From an uncultured Anaerolineales bacterium (GTDB taxonomy: Bacteria; Chloroflexota; Anaerolineae; Aggregatilineales; Aggregatilineaceae), in assembly GCA_937135955.1 (NCBI GenBank), contig CAKZOB010000053.1:1-64000 (forward strand): a stretch of DNA of 64,000 nt, read 5' to 3'. The notes beneath the pieces were generated by a model. That model was not told the origin of the DNA and ran no database searches. It saw nothing but the letters and a program-made list of their open reading frames with translations. Of the stretch, positions 8,890-17,335 are shown piece by piece. Both the position numbers and the translations under genes were made by a program. Position 1 is the stretch's first letter; the number at the start of each line of letters is the position of its first letter.

Positions 8890-8895
8890 TATACT
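8890..8895 (+). promoter_or_regulatory. -10 element for the DUF4203-like gene
   Basis: TATACT lies 41 bases ahead of the ATG at 8936. There is no recognisable -35 at the correct spacing. Confidence 0.5.
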
Positions 8896-8935
8896 ATGCT
8901 CATACAGAGCATCGCAGACGGCAAAAGGGGGGAGC

Positions 8936-9682
8936 ATGAACGGGGCACGTTTTGGGGAACTCAGATGGCGGGTGCTATGGGTATTGCTGGGAGGGATACT
9001 CCTCAGCAGTCTGCTGCCTGCCTGTAGCCCGATGGACCGCGATAACCCGCTGGAAGACCTGCGCCGCGACCTGACCGAATCCGACGAAGGAGTCGTGCGC
9101 GCACTGGTGGACAAGTTCGACCGCTGGCTGACCCTCGACGAGTTCGAGCTTCCGCTGACGCTCGTGCGCATTATCCGGGGAATCGTCGGCTTCCTGCTAC
9201 TCTTCGCCGGTTACGCCCTTTACAAGCTCCTGGTCATGTTGATCGGCGTCATCGTCGGGGCGATCATGGGCTACGGCTTCGGGGTCGAGGAAGGCGGCAG
9301 GCTACTGGGGATTCTGCTCCTGCTGGTCGGCGGCTGGCTGGGGGGCGTCCTGGCCTGGTTTCTGCATATGCTGGTCGTGTTCGCCATCGGCGCGTTCTGC
9401 GGCGCGATTCTGCTGGCTGCGCTCATTGACGGGGAAACGTGGGTGCTGATCGTCGGAGGGCTGCTGGGCGGCATCCTGTTGCTGGCCCTCTTCCAACTGC
9501 TCATTGTGCTGACCACCGCCAGCACGGGCGCGGTGCTCTTCGGCGGGCTGGCGCTGGGAGCCAGCGATGCCGTCATCCTGATCCTGTTCGTGTTGGGCGT
9601 GCTGGTACAGTACGGACTGCTGGCCTCGCGCGAACAAGAGGAAGAGAGGGGGGAAAAAGCGAAAAGCGCCCCTGCCGACTAA
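8936..9682 (+). CDS. Multi-pass membrane protein, DUF4203 (TM7SF3/TMEM198-like)
   Basis: A 248-aa protein. Residues 12-32 form a hydrophobic signal ending at LLPACSP, a possible lipobox with Cys32. A charged stretch of about 45 residues (DRDNPLEDLRRDLTESDE) follows. Then come six or seven glycine-rich transmembrane segments with repeated GG and VGAIMGYGFG motifs, the pattern of DUF4203/TMEM198-like domains. The tail is short and charged (EQEEERGEKAKS). The Shine-Dalgarno is GGGGGGAG, directly before the ATG. Function is not known in bacteria; a small-ion or scaffolding role has been suggested for relatives. It stands alone, divergent from the glycan operon, with a CRP-like site in its promoter region. 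Confidence 0.8.
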   Translation: MNGARFGELRWRVLWVLLGGILLSSLLPACSPMDRDNPLEDLRRDLTESDEGVVRALVDKFDRWLTLDEFELPLTLVRIIRGIVGFLLLFAGYALYKLLVMLIGVIVGAIMGYGFGVEEGGRLLGILLLLVGGWLGGVLAWFLHMLVVFAIGAFCGAILLAALIDGETWVLIVGGLLGGILLLALFQLLIVLTTASTGAVLFGGLALGASDAVILILFVLGVLVQYGLLASREQEEERGEKAKSAPAD

Positions 9683-9753
9683 TCCGCTCTGCGACGCTGT
9701 CCGCTCAGCAACAGCACACCGGCCAGGGTGAGCAGCGCCCGCCGGGCGACTCT

Positions 9754-11103
9754 TCAATCGGGGGCGGCGGCGGGTTCTTCGCGGATGTCTTCGCGCTCTT
9801 CTGCTTCGCGGACGCGCGGCGTGCGCACCACACGGATTTTGCGGATGCGTTTGTCGTCCACGCTGAGCACTTCCATATGCAGCGTGTCTTCGGTCAGGGT
9901 TTCGCCGGGGACGGGCACTTTGCCCAGCTTGCTGAAGACATAGCCGCCCAGGGTATCGCTGTCGTCGGTGGGCAGGTCTACGTCCAGCAGCCGGTTGAAG
10001 TCGTCCAGGTCAATGCCCGCGTCCACAATGTACTCATGCTCGCCGACTTGCTGATAGACCTCTTCCTCGTTGAAATCGTACTCGTCGCGTATCTCACCGA
10101 CGATCTCTTCAATCAGGTCTTCCAGGGTCACCAGGCCCGCCGTGCCGCCGTATTCGTCCACCACAATCGCCAGATGTACCTTGCGCTGCTGCATGTCCTG
10201 CAACAGGTCTACAGCCTTTTTGGACTCCGGCACGAAGTACGCCGGACGCAGCAGGTCTTTGATCGGGCGATCCTGAACCCCGTCGCGCCACAACGCCAAC
10301 AGGTCTTTGGCATAGAGCAGGCCGCGGATGTGATCGATGGACTCTTCGTAGACCGGAATGCGCGAATGCCCCGCCTCGACGATGACATCGAGAGCTTCGC
10401 GCAGCGGCGTCTCGATCTCCACCGCCACCACATCAATGCGCGGCACCATCACTTCGCGGGCCAGCGTGTCGCCGAACTGGAAGATCGAGTAGATCATCTC
10501 CTTCTCTTCGTCTTCGATCGCCCCGCCTTCCGAGCCAGCATCTACCAGCAACTTGATCTCTTCCTCGGTGATGGTGCCCAGCGCCGTGCGTCCCACAAAG
10601 GGGCGCGCCACCTTGTTGCTGATCCACTGCAACAGTTGCAGCGCTGGAGCCAGCATATGGGCCAGGATGTTGATCGGCCCGGCGACGCGCAAGGCCAGCG
10701 CGTCGGCATAGCCCAGCGCGATGTTGGTCGGCAGCATTTCTCCCAAGACCAGGGTGAGGATCGCCACCACAATCAGCACGCTCCCATAGGCCAGGGCGCT
10801 GGCCAGGGGCGCGGAGAATTCCTGGCCGATCAGCGCCTCGCGCACCGGCGGTACCAGCGCCACCGCCGATACCAGCGCGATCCCAAAACGCAGGGCCAGG
10901 TCTACCAGTTGTTGCGAGGCTAGCAGGCGCGTCGCGTCGTTGGCCAGGGCAAAAGCCCGTATGGCGCGCGGGTCGCCTTCGTCTGCCCAGTCTTTGAGCC
11001 TGGCTTTGTGGGCATTGATCAGGGCGCTGTAGCCCAACTTCAGCAGAGCATTGAGCAGGATCATGCTGCTCAACGCCAGCACCCCGCTTAAGCTATCGTC
11101 CAC
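9754..11103 (-). CDS. CNNM/CBS-domain transporter (HlyC/CorC family)
   Basis: A membrane protein of the CNNM/CorB-CorC family, linked to Mg2+ or Co2+ efflux and resistance. In its 449 aa, residues 1-190 form the CNNM transmembrane domain (ILTLVLGEMLPTNIALGYAD is the conserved E-x-xP helix). Two CBS domains follow (VMVPRIDVVAVEI near 235 and LVTLEDLIEEIVGEI near 340). A CorC_HlyC transporter-associated domain is at about 355-430. The start is a GTG at 11103; an internal ATG 13 codons on is the alternative. It ends in a proline- and alanine-rich tail. It is transcribed alone and converges with the DUF4203 gene. Confidence 0.93.
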   Translation of the reverse strand: MDDSLSGVLALSSMILLNALLKLGYSALINAHKARLKDWADEGDPRAIRAFALANDATRLLASQQLVDLALRFGIALVSAVALVPPVREALIGQEFSAPLASALAYGSVLIVVAILTLVLGEMLPTNIALGYADALALRVAGPINILAHMLAPALQLLQWISNKVARPFVGRTALGTITEEEIKLLVDAGSEGGAIEDEEKEMIYSIFQFGDTLAREVMVPRIDVVAVEIETPLREALDVIVEAGHSRIPVYEESIDHIRGLLYAKDLLALWRDGVQDRPIKDLLRPAYFVPESKKAVDLLQDMQQRKVHLAIVVDEYGGTAGLVTLEDLIEEIVGEIRDEYDFNEEEVYQQVGEHEYIVDAGIDLDDFNRLLDVDLPTDDSDTLGGYVFSKLGKVPVPGETLTEDTLHMEVLSVDDKRIRKIRVVRTPRVREAEEREDIREEPAAAPD

Positions 11104-11390
11104 CGAAGGTCACCTTTATCACCTGTTGACAGATCGGGGGTGTCCCCGGCCACACGCGGAGACGCATACCTCAGCGGCCAGCCTGCCAGATGCAGCATGG
11201 GCCGGAGGCATGTAACGGGAGAATGACCTCTGGAAGAAGGGGGATCCGCAGGATCGTCTGACACGCTCTGTATCATGGGCCAGTGTGAAGCGACAGGCTC
11301 GCCCTGACGGCGCAGCCTCGCTAACGAAATTGTACCATAGCCCGGCGGCAGCGCAAAGCGGCGATCGAGGGATGTGGTGAATTTGAGAGG

Positions 11391-11550
11391 TGCGAACAAA
11401 TGTGACGGGCAATTTGCCGCAGCCTGCTGCCCCTCACCCCTACCTCCCCTCTCCCTCGCGACCGCGTCGCGGGGCGAGGGTCTCGTCCAGGCGCTCCCCT
11501 TCGCCCGCAGCGCGGGAGAAGGGGCCGGGGGATGAGGGCCATCGGGCGGG
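11391..11550. repeat. Dispersed palindromic repeat, family A copy 1
   Basis: A mosaic of GC-rich palindromes: one unit around CTCGCGACCGCGTCGCGGGG and one around CCCTTCGCCCGCAGCGCGGG, ending in GGGGGATGAGGGCCATCG. The same units, in either orientation, recur near 20335, 33799, 41485, 48362 and 57362. Confidence 0.85.
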
Positions 11551-11709
11551 GCAAAGCCACGACAGGAGCGGGCTGGGAGAAATCCCACCTCACACGCCCG
11601 GTTGACCTCACCCCGCCCCTGTCCCGCGAAAACCTCACCAGCGCGAAGGGAATGGCGAAGCAGGCCAACCCTCGTGCCCTTGTTGTGACTTCTGGCACTG
11701 GGCATCGAG

Positions 11710-11739
11710 TTGGCACGGGCGTACCATTAGTGCGATATT
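11710..11739 (+). promoter_or_regulatory. Candidate promoter of the hydrogenase operon
   Basis: TTGGCA (11710-11715) and GATATT (11734-11739) are 18 bases apart. The start is predicted near 11746, which would place it inside the palindrome covering the first ribosome binding site. Confidence 0.45.
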
Positions 11740-11742
11740 CTC

Positions 11743-11760
11743 TTGTGAAGGAGTTCACAA
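11743..11760. promoter_or_regulatory. TTGTGAA-GGAG-TTCACAA palindrome at hydrogenase operon start
   Basis: A perfect 7-bp inverted repeat flanks the Shine-Dalgarno GGAG and ends directly at the ATG of the first hydrogenase gene. Read as DNA it is an exact TGTGA-N6-TCACA CRP/FNR-type operator. Read as RNA it is a 7-bp hairpin presenting GGAG in a four-base loop. Confidence 0.65.
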
Positions 11761-12336
11761 ATGGCATACGGCTTCCTGGTGACCGGAGCCGTGATCTGCG
11801 CGGTTCTGGCTATTCGTGCACGCCAATTGATCGCGGCGGCGCTATGGCTGGCAGGTTGTAGCGCCCTGGTGGCGTTCGCTCTGTATCTGTTGGGAGCGCA
11901 CCAGGTAGCGGTGATCGAGCTGAGCGTGGGCGCAGGGTTGGTGACGGTGCTGTTCGTCTTCGCCATCAGCATCGCCGGCGACGACGCGCTACACAAGCGT
12001 GAGTTCATGCCCAACAGTCTGGCGGTGAGCGCAGTAGTGGCTTTCTGCGCCCTGCTGGCCTGGCAGGCGCTCCCCCTGGAAGCACGCCCCACCGCCGGAG
12101 CGACCGTCTCGTTCCAGCAGATCGTGTGGTCCGACCGGGCGCTGGATGTGCTGGTGCAATTGGTGCTGATCTTCACTGGCGTGCTATGTGTGCTGGGTCT
12201 GCTCAAGGAGAGCACACCCGCCGCCAGCGGCAGCGCGGCGCAGGAAACGCCCGGCGCGCTGACCGCTTCCTCCAACGGGCGACGCGCGGCGCAGCCTGCG
12301 GCAGCGGAACAGGTATCGCGTGAGGAACGGCTCTGA
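11761..12336 (+). CDS. Hydrogenase membrane subunit, MbhD/DUF4040-NuoJ-like
   Basis: A 191-aa membrane subunit of the ion-translocating arm. Four or five hydrophobic helices are visible. The second and third carry YLLGAHQVAVIELSVGAGLV, the hallmark of MbhD/MrpB-type DUF4040 subunits and similar to NuoJ. A fourth helix near residue 140 (LDVLVQLVLIFTGVLCVLGL) precedes a Ser/Ala-rich soluble tail that is not usual for the family. It is the first gene of the operon. Its stop overlaps the ATG of the next gene by one base. Expression probably depends on the palindrome that brackets its ribosome binding site. Confidence 0.8.
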   Translation: MAYGFLVTGAVICAVLAIRARQLIAAALWLAGCSALVAFALYLLGAHQVAVIELSVGAGLVTVLFVFAISIAGDDALHKREFMPNSLAVSAVVAFCALLAWQALPLEARPTAGATVSFQQIVWSDRALDVLVQLVLIFTGVLCVLGLLKESTPAASGSAAQETPGALTASSNGRRAAQPAAAEQVSREERL

Positions 12337-12641
12337 TGGACACGGTAAACATTGTGCTGGTGGGGGCGTTTGCCCTGGCCGGTGTGGGCCTCTATGGCCT
12401 GCTGGTGGTGCGCAACCTGATCAAAGTGGTGGTGGCGCTGCAGGTGATGGTCAAAGGGGTGCTGCTGGCGCTGGTGGCCGCGGGCAAGGTCAGCGGGCAG
12501 GTCGCCTTGGGCGAAGGTCTGGCGCTGACGGTCATCGTCGCCGACACAGTGGTGGCAGTGATCGGGCTGGCCGTGGCCGTGCAGGTGCGGCGTGTGGTCG
12601 GCACGCTCGATCTGAAGCAACTATCCAACCTGCGAGGGTGA
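12336..12641 (+). CDS. Hydrogenase membrane subunit, NuoK/MrpC/HyfE-like
   Basis: A 101-aa subunit with three transmembrane helices. The pattern GLYGLLVVRNLIKVVVALQV in helices 1-2 and ALTVIVADTVVAVIGLAVAV in helix 3 matches NuoK and MrpC, the small subunits packed next to the antiporter-like proteins. Length and topology are typical. It overlaps the upstream gene and is followed after six bases by the large antiporter-like subunit. It is inferred to be part of the proton or sodium pathway of the group 4 hydrogenase. Confidence 0.85.
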   Translation: MDTVNIVLVGAFALAGVGLYGLLVVRNLIKVVVALQVMVKGVLLALVAAGKVSGQVALGEGLALTVIVADTVVAVIGLAVAVQVRRVVGTLDLKQLSNLRG

Positions 12642-12647
12642 GCGCGC

Positions 12648-14396
12648 ATGGCCGAAGCATTGATCGTCCTGACGATAGGGTTGCCCTGGCTGGGCGCGTT
12701 GCTGGTCTGGGCGGCAGGTGACCGCCGTCCGCGGGAGCAACACGCGCTGGCCGTGACGTTCTCCGTGTTGGCCGCGCTGGCTGCGCTGGCGCTGATCCCG
12801 CAGCACACAGCGGATGTCGCCCTGCGCGTGGATGCGGGCGGCGTGTTCGGCGACTTCACCTTCGTGCCGGACGGCCTGGGCGTCTTTCTGGCGGCGGTGG
12901 CGACCGTCGTGGGCTGCCTGGCGGTGATCTTCTCCGTGGACTACATGCGCGGCGAGGCCCAACTGGGCCGCTACTACGCGCTGGTGCTGCTCTTCATCGG
13001 CGCAATGGTTGGGTTGGTGCTGACGGGCAGCCTGCTGTTGCTGTTCGTTTTCTGGGAGATGACGGCGCTGTGCTCCTACGCGCTGATCTCGTTCTACAAC
13101 GACGATCCCAAAGCCGTCGCGGGCGGCATCAAAGCGCTGGTGATGACACAGGTCGGCGGCGTAGGGCTGCTGGCTGGCGCGCTGTTGAGTTACGCCTACC
13201 TGGGCGACGCGCAGATCAACACGCTGCTGTCGCGCGGCACGACGCTGCCAGCGGGCGTGCTGACCGCACTGGCCTTCGGCGGGCTGATCGCCGCCGCGGC
13301 CAAGTCGGCGCAGGTGCCGTTCCACACCTGGCTACCGGGAGCGATGGAAGCGCCCTCGCCGGTCAGCGCGCTGATTCACGCCGCGACGATGGTCAATGCG
13401 GGGGTGTATCTGCTGGCGCGTTTCTACCCGCTATTTTCCGGCGTAGAGGGCTGGACGACGGCGGTGACAGTCGTGGGGCTGGCGTCGGCGCTGTCGGCGG
13501 CGCTGATGGCAACCGTCGCGCATGACCTCAAGCGCGCCCTGGCCTACTCGACCATCAGTCAGTTGGGATACATGGTCTATGCGGTGGGCGTGGGGGCGAT
13601 CTTCGCCAGTCAGTTGCACCTGCTGAGCCACGCCGTGTTCAAGGCGCTGCTCTTCCTGGCGGCGGGCGCGGTCATTCACAGCACTGGCACGCGCGACATA
13701 CGGCAAATGGGCGGGTTGGGCAAGCAAATGCCGTTTGCCCGCGCTGTCTTCGTGATTGGCGCGCTGGCGCTGGCGGGCGTGCCCATCCTCAACGGTTTCT
13801 GGAGCAAGGAACTGATTCTGGAACATGGTCTGCACGACGGCCCGGCCTGGGCCTACGCGGGGATGCTGCTCGGCGCGGGGATCACGGCGCTCTACACCCT
13901 GCGCATGACCTGGCTGGTGTTCTACGGACGGGCGCGCTTCAAGGGGCACGCGCACGACGCCGGCCCGGCCATGCGCCTGGCAATGGGTGCCCTGGCGGTG
14001 GGCGCGCTGACGACCTGGCTGCTACTGGGGCTGTTCGGCGACCTGCTGGAGGAAAGCCTGCCTTTCCATCACCTGCACGTCGAATCTGGCCTGACGTTGA
14101 TCGAGGAAATCGTCACGGCACGGGCGACATTCGTCGCGCTGGCAGCGGTGGCTCTGGGCGCGCTGGCCTGGTGGCGACGCACCGACCTGGGCCTGTTGAG
14201 CGAACTGTTCGCCCCGCTGGGCCGCGCCGCGGCTGACGATTTCGGCTTCGAGCGGCTCAACAGGGCGGTGGTGTCGGCAACCATCCGCGCCGGAGAGACG
14301 TTGCGCGGCACTCAGACGGGCCGTCTCAACTGGAATGTGCTGGGCATTCTGGGCGGCCTGCTCGCCGTCCTGGCCTTTCTGACCTGGGGGGCATAG
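12648..14396 (+). CDS. Antiporter-like proton-translocating subunit, NuoL/MrpA type
   Basis: A 582-aa membrane subunit of the NuoL/MrpA/HyfB family. The N-terminal half contains VTFSVLAALAALAL and the FSVDYMRGE loop. The conserved channel glutamate is in FVFWEMTALCSYALISFYN, near residue 135. Central lysines and histidines appear in AAKSAQVPFHTWLPGAMEAP and SALIHAATMVNAGVYLLARF. The broken helix region is SHAVFKALLFLAAGAVIHST. The C-terminus has extra helices but no long lateral amphipathic helix, as in hydrogenase-associated forms. It would pump ions using energy from ferredoxin-dependent H2 chemistry. Confidence 0.93.
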   Translation: MAEALIVLTIGLPWLGALLVWAAGDRRPREQHALAVTFSVLAALAALALIPQHTADVALRVDAGGVFGDFTFVPDGLGVFLAAVATVVGCLAVIFSVDYMRGEAQLGRYYALVLLFIGAMVGLVLTGSLLLLFVFWEMTALCSYALISFYNDDPKAVAGGIKALVMTQVGGVGLLAGALLSYAYLGDAQINTLLSRGTTLPAGVLTALAFGGLIAAAAKSAQVPFHTWLPGAMEAPSPVSALIHAATMVNAGVYLLARFYPLFSGVEGWTTAVTVVGLASALSAALMATVAHDLKRALAYSTISQLGYMVYAVGVGAIFASQLHLLSHAVFKALLFLAAGAVIHSTGTRDIRQMGGLGKQMPFARAVFVIGALALAGVPILNGFWSKELILEHGLHDGPAWAYAGMLLGAGITALYTLRMTWLVFYGRARFKGHAHDAGPAMRLAMGALAVGALTTWLLLGLFGDLLEESLPFHHLHVESGLTLIEEIVTARATFVALAAVALGALAWWRRTDLGLLSELFAPLGRAAADDFGFERLNRAVVSATIRAGETLRGTQTGRLNWNVLGILGGLLAVLAFLTWGA

Positions 14397-14397
14397 C

Positions 14398-15885
14398 ATG
14401 GACGCTTTCGTGTGGATGATCCTGTTGCCACTGGCCGCCACGCCTGCTGTCTACCTGGCCGGTCGTGCGACTAAACCGCGCGGCGTGATTGCGCGGCGCG
14501 CGGCGTTGCCTGTGTTGCTGGCGACCTGGGTTGCCTTCGGCCTGGCTGTGTCCGACTTCGACGCGCACGGCGCAGCAACCTACACCCTGGGCACACTGGC
14601 GCTGCGCTGCGACGGGCTGAGTCTGTTGCTGGCGGCACTGACGCTGGCGCTGGGCACGCTGGTGCTGATCTATTCCGGGCCGTATCTGCGCGGCGAACCG
14701 GGCCAGGAGAAGTACTACGCCTCGCTGCTGGCCCTGCTGGGCGTGATGATGGGCCTGGGCTGCGCGGGCGACCTCTTCAACCTGTGGGTCTGGTTCGAGG
14801 CGATGGCGGTCGCGTCGTTCCTGCTGGTCATGTTCTATCACGAGCAGGCGCACGCCCTCGAAGCGGGCCTCAAATACCTGGCGCAGAGCGCGGTTGGATC
14901 GTCGTTGGTGTTGCTGGGCATTGCGCTGGTGTTGGCGCAGACGGGCACGCTCGATCTGGAGGCCATTCACACGGCGGCTCTGCCCTCGGCAACGCTGCTG
15001 GCAGCGGGGGCGCTGTTCGTCATCGGCTTCGGTGTCAAGGTGGCATTGGTGCCGCTGCACACCTGGTTGCCGGACGCGCACTCGCAGGCCCCCAGCGGGA
15101 TCAGCGCCATGCTCTCCGGCGTGGTGATCGAGGCCGGGCTGGTGGCCTTGTTGCGGGCACTGGCAGCGCTGGCGGGCGTCACGACCGCCTGGGGCGAACT
15201 GCTGATGATCTTCGGCGCGCTGAACATGGCCGCGGGCAACCTACTGGCCCTGCGGCAGACGCAGGTCAAGCGCCTGCTGGCCTACTCCAGCCTGAGTCAC
15301 ATCGGCTATATGCTGGTCGGGCTGGGCATCGCCCTGCACGTGCACGACGCGACAGGCGCAGAAGGTGGGCTATTCCATCTGCTCAATCACGGGCTGATGA
15401 AAGGGCTGGCCTTCCTGGCTGTCGGCGCGCTGATGTACGCGCTGCACCTGACCAGCGGTCATGATCACCGTCCCCTGACCATCGCCGACCTCAGCGGCGC
15501 GGCCACGCGCTATCCGTTGGTGGCGCTGGCGCTGAGCGTGGCTGTGCTGGGGCTGGGTGGCTTGCCGCCGTTGGCTGGCTTTATGTCCAAGTGGCAGATT
15601 TTCGTGGCAGGCTTCCGCACGCGCGACGGCTGGATCGAGGCGCTGGTGATCTTCGCCGCGCTCAACAGCGTGCTCTCGCTGGCCTACTACGCCCCGCTGG
15701 TCAACACCATCTACCGGCGGCAACCGTCGGCAGGCGTGCAGAGCGGGCGGGCCTTGCCGCTGGCGATGACCGCACCGCTGATCGCGCTGGGGCTGGCGGT
15801 AATTGTGGTCGGCGTGTGGCCGGGGACGTTGCGCTGGCTGGCCGAACCGGCGGGCCGGGCGCTGCTGGCCGCGTTCGGTGGATGA
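14398..15885 (+). CDS. Antiporter-like proton-translocating subunit, NuoM/NuoN/MrpD type
   Basis: A 495-aa second antiporter-like subunit, starting two bases after the stop of the first. The key motifs are the glutamate in FNLWVWFEAMAVASFLLVMF (near residue 135), VALVPLHTWLPDAHSQAPSG, and the lysine of the broken helix in LLAYSSLSHIGYMLVGLGIA. The helix-12-type lysine is in LLNHGLMKGLAFLAVGALMY. About 14 transmembrane helices are expected. Together with the NuoL-like gene this gives two pumping modules, more than in the minimal Ech enzymes. Confidence 0.93.
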   Translation: MDAFVWMILLPLAATPAVYLAGRATKPRGVIARRAALPVLLATWVAFGLAVSDFDAHGAATYTLGTLALRCDGLSLLLAALTLALGTLVLIYSGPYLRGEPGQEKYYASLLALLGVMMGLGCAGDLFNLWVWFEAMAVASFLLVMFYHEQAHALEAGLKYLAQSAVGSSLVLLGIALVLAQTGTLDLEAIHTAALPSATLLAAGALFVIGFGVKVALVPLHTWLPDAHSQAPSGISAMLSGVVIEAGLVALLRALAALAGVTTAWGELLMIFGALNMAAGNLLALRQTQVKRLLAYSSLSHIGYMLVGLGIALHVHDATGAEGGLFHLLNHGLMKGLAFLAVGALMYALHLTSGHDHRPLTIADLSGAATRYPLVALALSVAVLGLGGLPPLAGFMSKWQIFVAGFRTRDGWIEALVIFAALNSVLSLAYYAPLVNTIYRRQPSAGVQSGRALPLAMTAPLIALGLAVIVVGVWPGTLRWLAEPAGRALLAAFGG

Positions 15886-15912
15886 GGCAACAGGGATCAA
15901 CGAGGCACAGGC

Positions 15913-16227
15913 ATGGAAGACATTTTGCTGGCCCCTCTGGGCGCGTTCGTGGTGTACCTGGCGTTGGTAGCCGGTCTCTCTGGCTTCGGGCGATTGCTGG
16001 CCGGTCCGGCGCAGTCGTCGTCGCTCAAGTCGAGCATCTACGCTGGCGGCGAGGCGTCGCCGCAACGCCCGGCGGTGCCCGGTTACCGGCCCTTTTTCGT
16101 GATCGCGCTGTTCTTCGCCGTGCTGCACCTGGGCGTGCTGGTGCTGGGCAGCAGCGACCTGTCGGCGTTGGCCGGTGTCTACCTGCTGGGGTTGGGGTTG
16201 GCGCTGGTGACGCTGATTCTGGGATGA
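15913..16227 (+). CDS. Small membrane subunit, NuoA-like
   Basis: A 104-aa protein with three predicted helices. After the first helix a loop carries SIYAGGEASPQRPAVPGYRP, matching the YECG(E/V) loop of NuoA in position and charge. Then comes PFFVIALFFAVLHLGVLVLG, the counterpart of NuoA's second helix, where the usual conserved aspartate and glutamate (FDVE) are replaced by LHLG. It links the antiporter-like arm to the hydrogenase module in the gene order. The assignment is by pattern and position. Confidence 0.7.
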   Translation: MEDILLAPLGAFVVYLALVAGLSGFGRLLAGPAQSSSLKSSIYAGGEASPQRPAVPGYRPFFVIALFFAVLHLGVLVLGSSDLSALAGVYLLGLGLALVTLILG

Positions 16228-16320
16228 GTCTGGAGTCAAGAGTCCGGAGTGAGCGGGGCTGCTTGGTGTGGCCCTATCACTTACCATTGGCAACGGCAGA
16301 CGACAACGGGAGAGGCAACG

Positions 16321-16842
16321 ATGGAGTTCAACAAGACCTGGCAGGATATGCTCGAACAGCTCAAGACCTGGGCGCGGGTGAACTCGCCCTGGGCCATTCA
16401 CTTCAATAGCGGCTCGTGCAACGGCTGCGATATCGAGATTCTGGCCACGCTCACCCCGCGCTACGATATGGAGCGCTTCGGGCTGAAGTTGCAGGGCAGC
16501 CCGCGCCATGCGGACGTGTTGATCTGCACCGGTCCGGTCACGCGGCAGGCCCGCGACCGCCTGATCCGCATCTACGAGCAGATGCCAGACCCGAAGTTCG
16601 TCATCGCCGTCGGGTCGTGCGCTTTGAGCGGCGGCGCGTTCCAGGGGTGCTACAACATCCTGGGCGGCATTGATCAGGTGCTCCCTGTGGATGTCTATGT
16701 GCCCGGCTGCCCTCCGCGCCCGGAAGCGATCATTGACGGCGTGGTCAAGTTGCTGGAGCAACTCAAGGCCGGTTACCAACCCGCGGCGCGCCGTTCGGGA
16801 GTGCTGCGCCCTGTCCCCGTGCCGGTGACGGACGCTGGCTAG
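16321..16842 (+). CDS. [NiFe] hydrogenase small subunit, group 4 (NuoB-like)
   Basis: A 173-aa electron-transfer subunit that binds the proximal [4Fe-4S] cluster next to the active site. The ligands are visible as SGSCNGCDIE (Cys33, Cys36), VGSCALSGG (Cys100) and VPGCPPRPEA (Cys130). The CNGCDIE form is typical of group 4 hydrogenases (EchC, MbhJ, HyfI). I chose the ATG at 16321 because the longer open frame begins in the upstream gap with non-conserved residues. The 93-base gap before it contains a GAGTCTGGAGTC-type repeat fragment, which breaks the otherwise tight spacing of the operon. Confidence 0.93.
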   Translation: MEFNKTWQDMLEQLKTWARVNSPWAIHFNSGSCNGCDIEILATLTPRYDMERFGLKLQGSPRHADVLICTGPVTRQARDRLIRIYEQMPDPKFVIAVGSCALSGGAFQGCYNILGGIDQVLPVDVYVPGCPPRPEAIIDGVVKLLEQLKAGYQPAARRSGVLRPVPVPVTDAG

Positions 16843-16861
16843 GCGACTGTGAAGAGAGGCT

Positions 16862-17335
16862 ATGGAGACTGAGACCATGCTGAAAGCGGCTGCCCGCCTG
16901 TTGCAACGGTGGACGCAGGCAACGGTGACGCCAGAGCCGGAACGCCTGGACGTGACCCTGGACGCCGCCGACCTGGTGCCTGCCGTCGCCGCCTTGCAGG
17001 AGGCGCGTTGGGGCTATCTGGCGGCGATCACCGGCGTTGACCTAGGGCCGGAGGCGGGCGAGATCGAGTTGCTCTATCACTTCTGCGCGGGCGCGGCGGT
17101 CGTCACCCTGCGCGTGCGCACGCCGCGCAACCAGGCGTTCGTGCCCAGCATCTGCGACAGCGTGCCATCGGCCAGCTTCTATGAGCGCGAACTGATGGAG
17201 ATGCTGGGCGTCACCGTGGCCAACACGCCCAACACCGACCGCCTGTTCCTGCCGGACGACTGGCCGCAGGAGGTGTATCCGCTGCGCAAAGACTTTCGGC
17301 TGGAAGACGCACCATTGCCGGGGAGTGACACATGA
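16862..17335 (+). CDS. Hydrogenase/complex I 30-kDa-type subunit (NuoC-like)
   Basis: A 157-aa soluble subunit of the NuoC/EchD/MbhK family, which helps dock the large subunit. The conserved core appears as GYLAAITGVDLGPEAGEIEL and ASFYERELMEMLGVTVANTP, ending with LPDDWPQEVYPLRKDF, the family's C-terminal signature. It binds no cofactor. Its stop overlaps the start of the large-subunit gene by four bases. The start at 16862 may be replaced by the second Met five codons on. Confidence 0.92.
   Translation: METETMLKAAARLLQRWTQATVTPEPERLDVTLDAADLVPAVAALQEARWGYLAAITGVDLGPEAGEIELLYHFCAGAAVVTLRVRTPRNQAFVPSICDSVPSASFYERELMEMLGVTVANTPNTDRLFLPDDWPQEVYPLRKDFRLEDAPLPGSDT

Larger units (their letters stand above)
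11104..11760. other. Intergenic region with repeat and hydrogenase promoter
   Basis: This 657-base gap holds no convincing gene. The open frames crossing it are low-complexity translations of a dispersed repeat (about 11391-11550) and of a related fragment near 11600-11640. The right end contains the hydrogenase promoter and a palindrome at the ribosome binding site. I see nothing else in 11104-11390. Confidence 0.7.

Noticed and set aside
9439-10923. A 494-codon plus-strand frame across the CNNM gene
   Set aside because: Reads through the end of the DUF4203 gene and antisense to the CNNM/CBS gene with no recognisable motif.
11088-11705. Open frames in the 11.1-11.7 kb gap
   Set aside because: They translate the GC-rich family A repeat (Pro/Arg/Ser-rich text that recurs at the other copies) and are not conserved as proteins.
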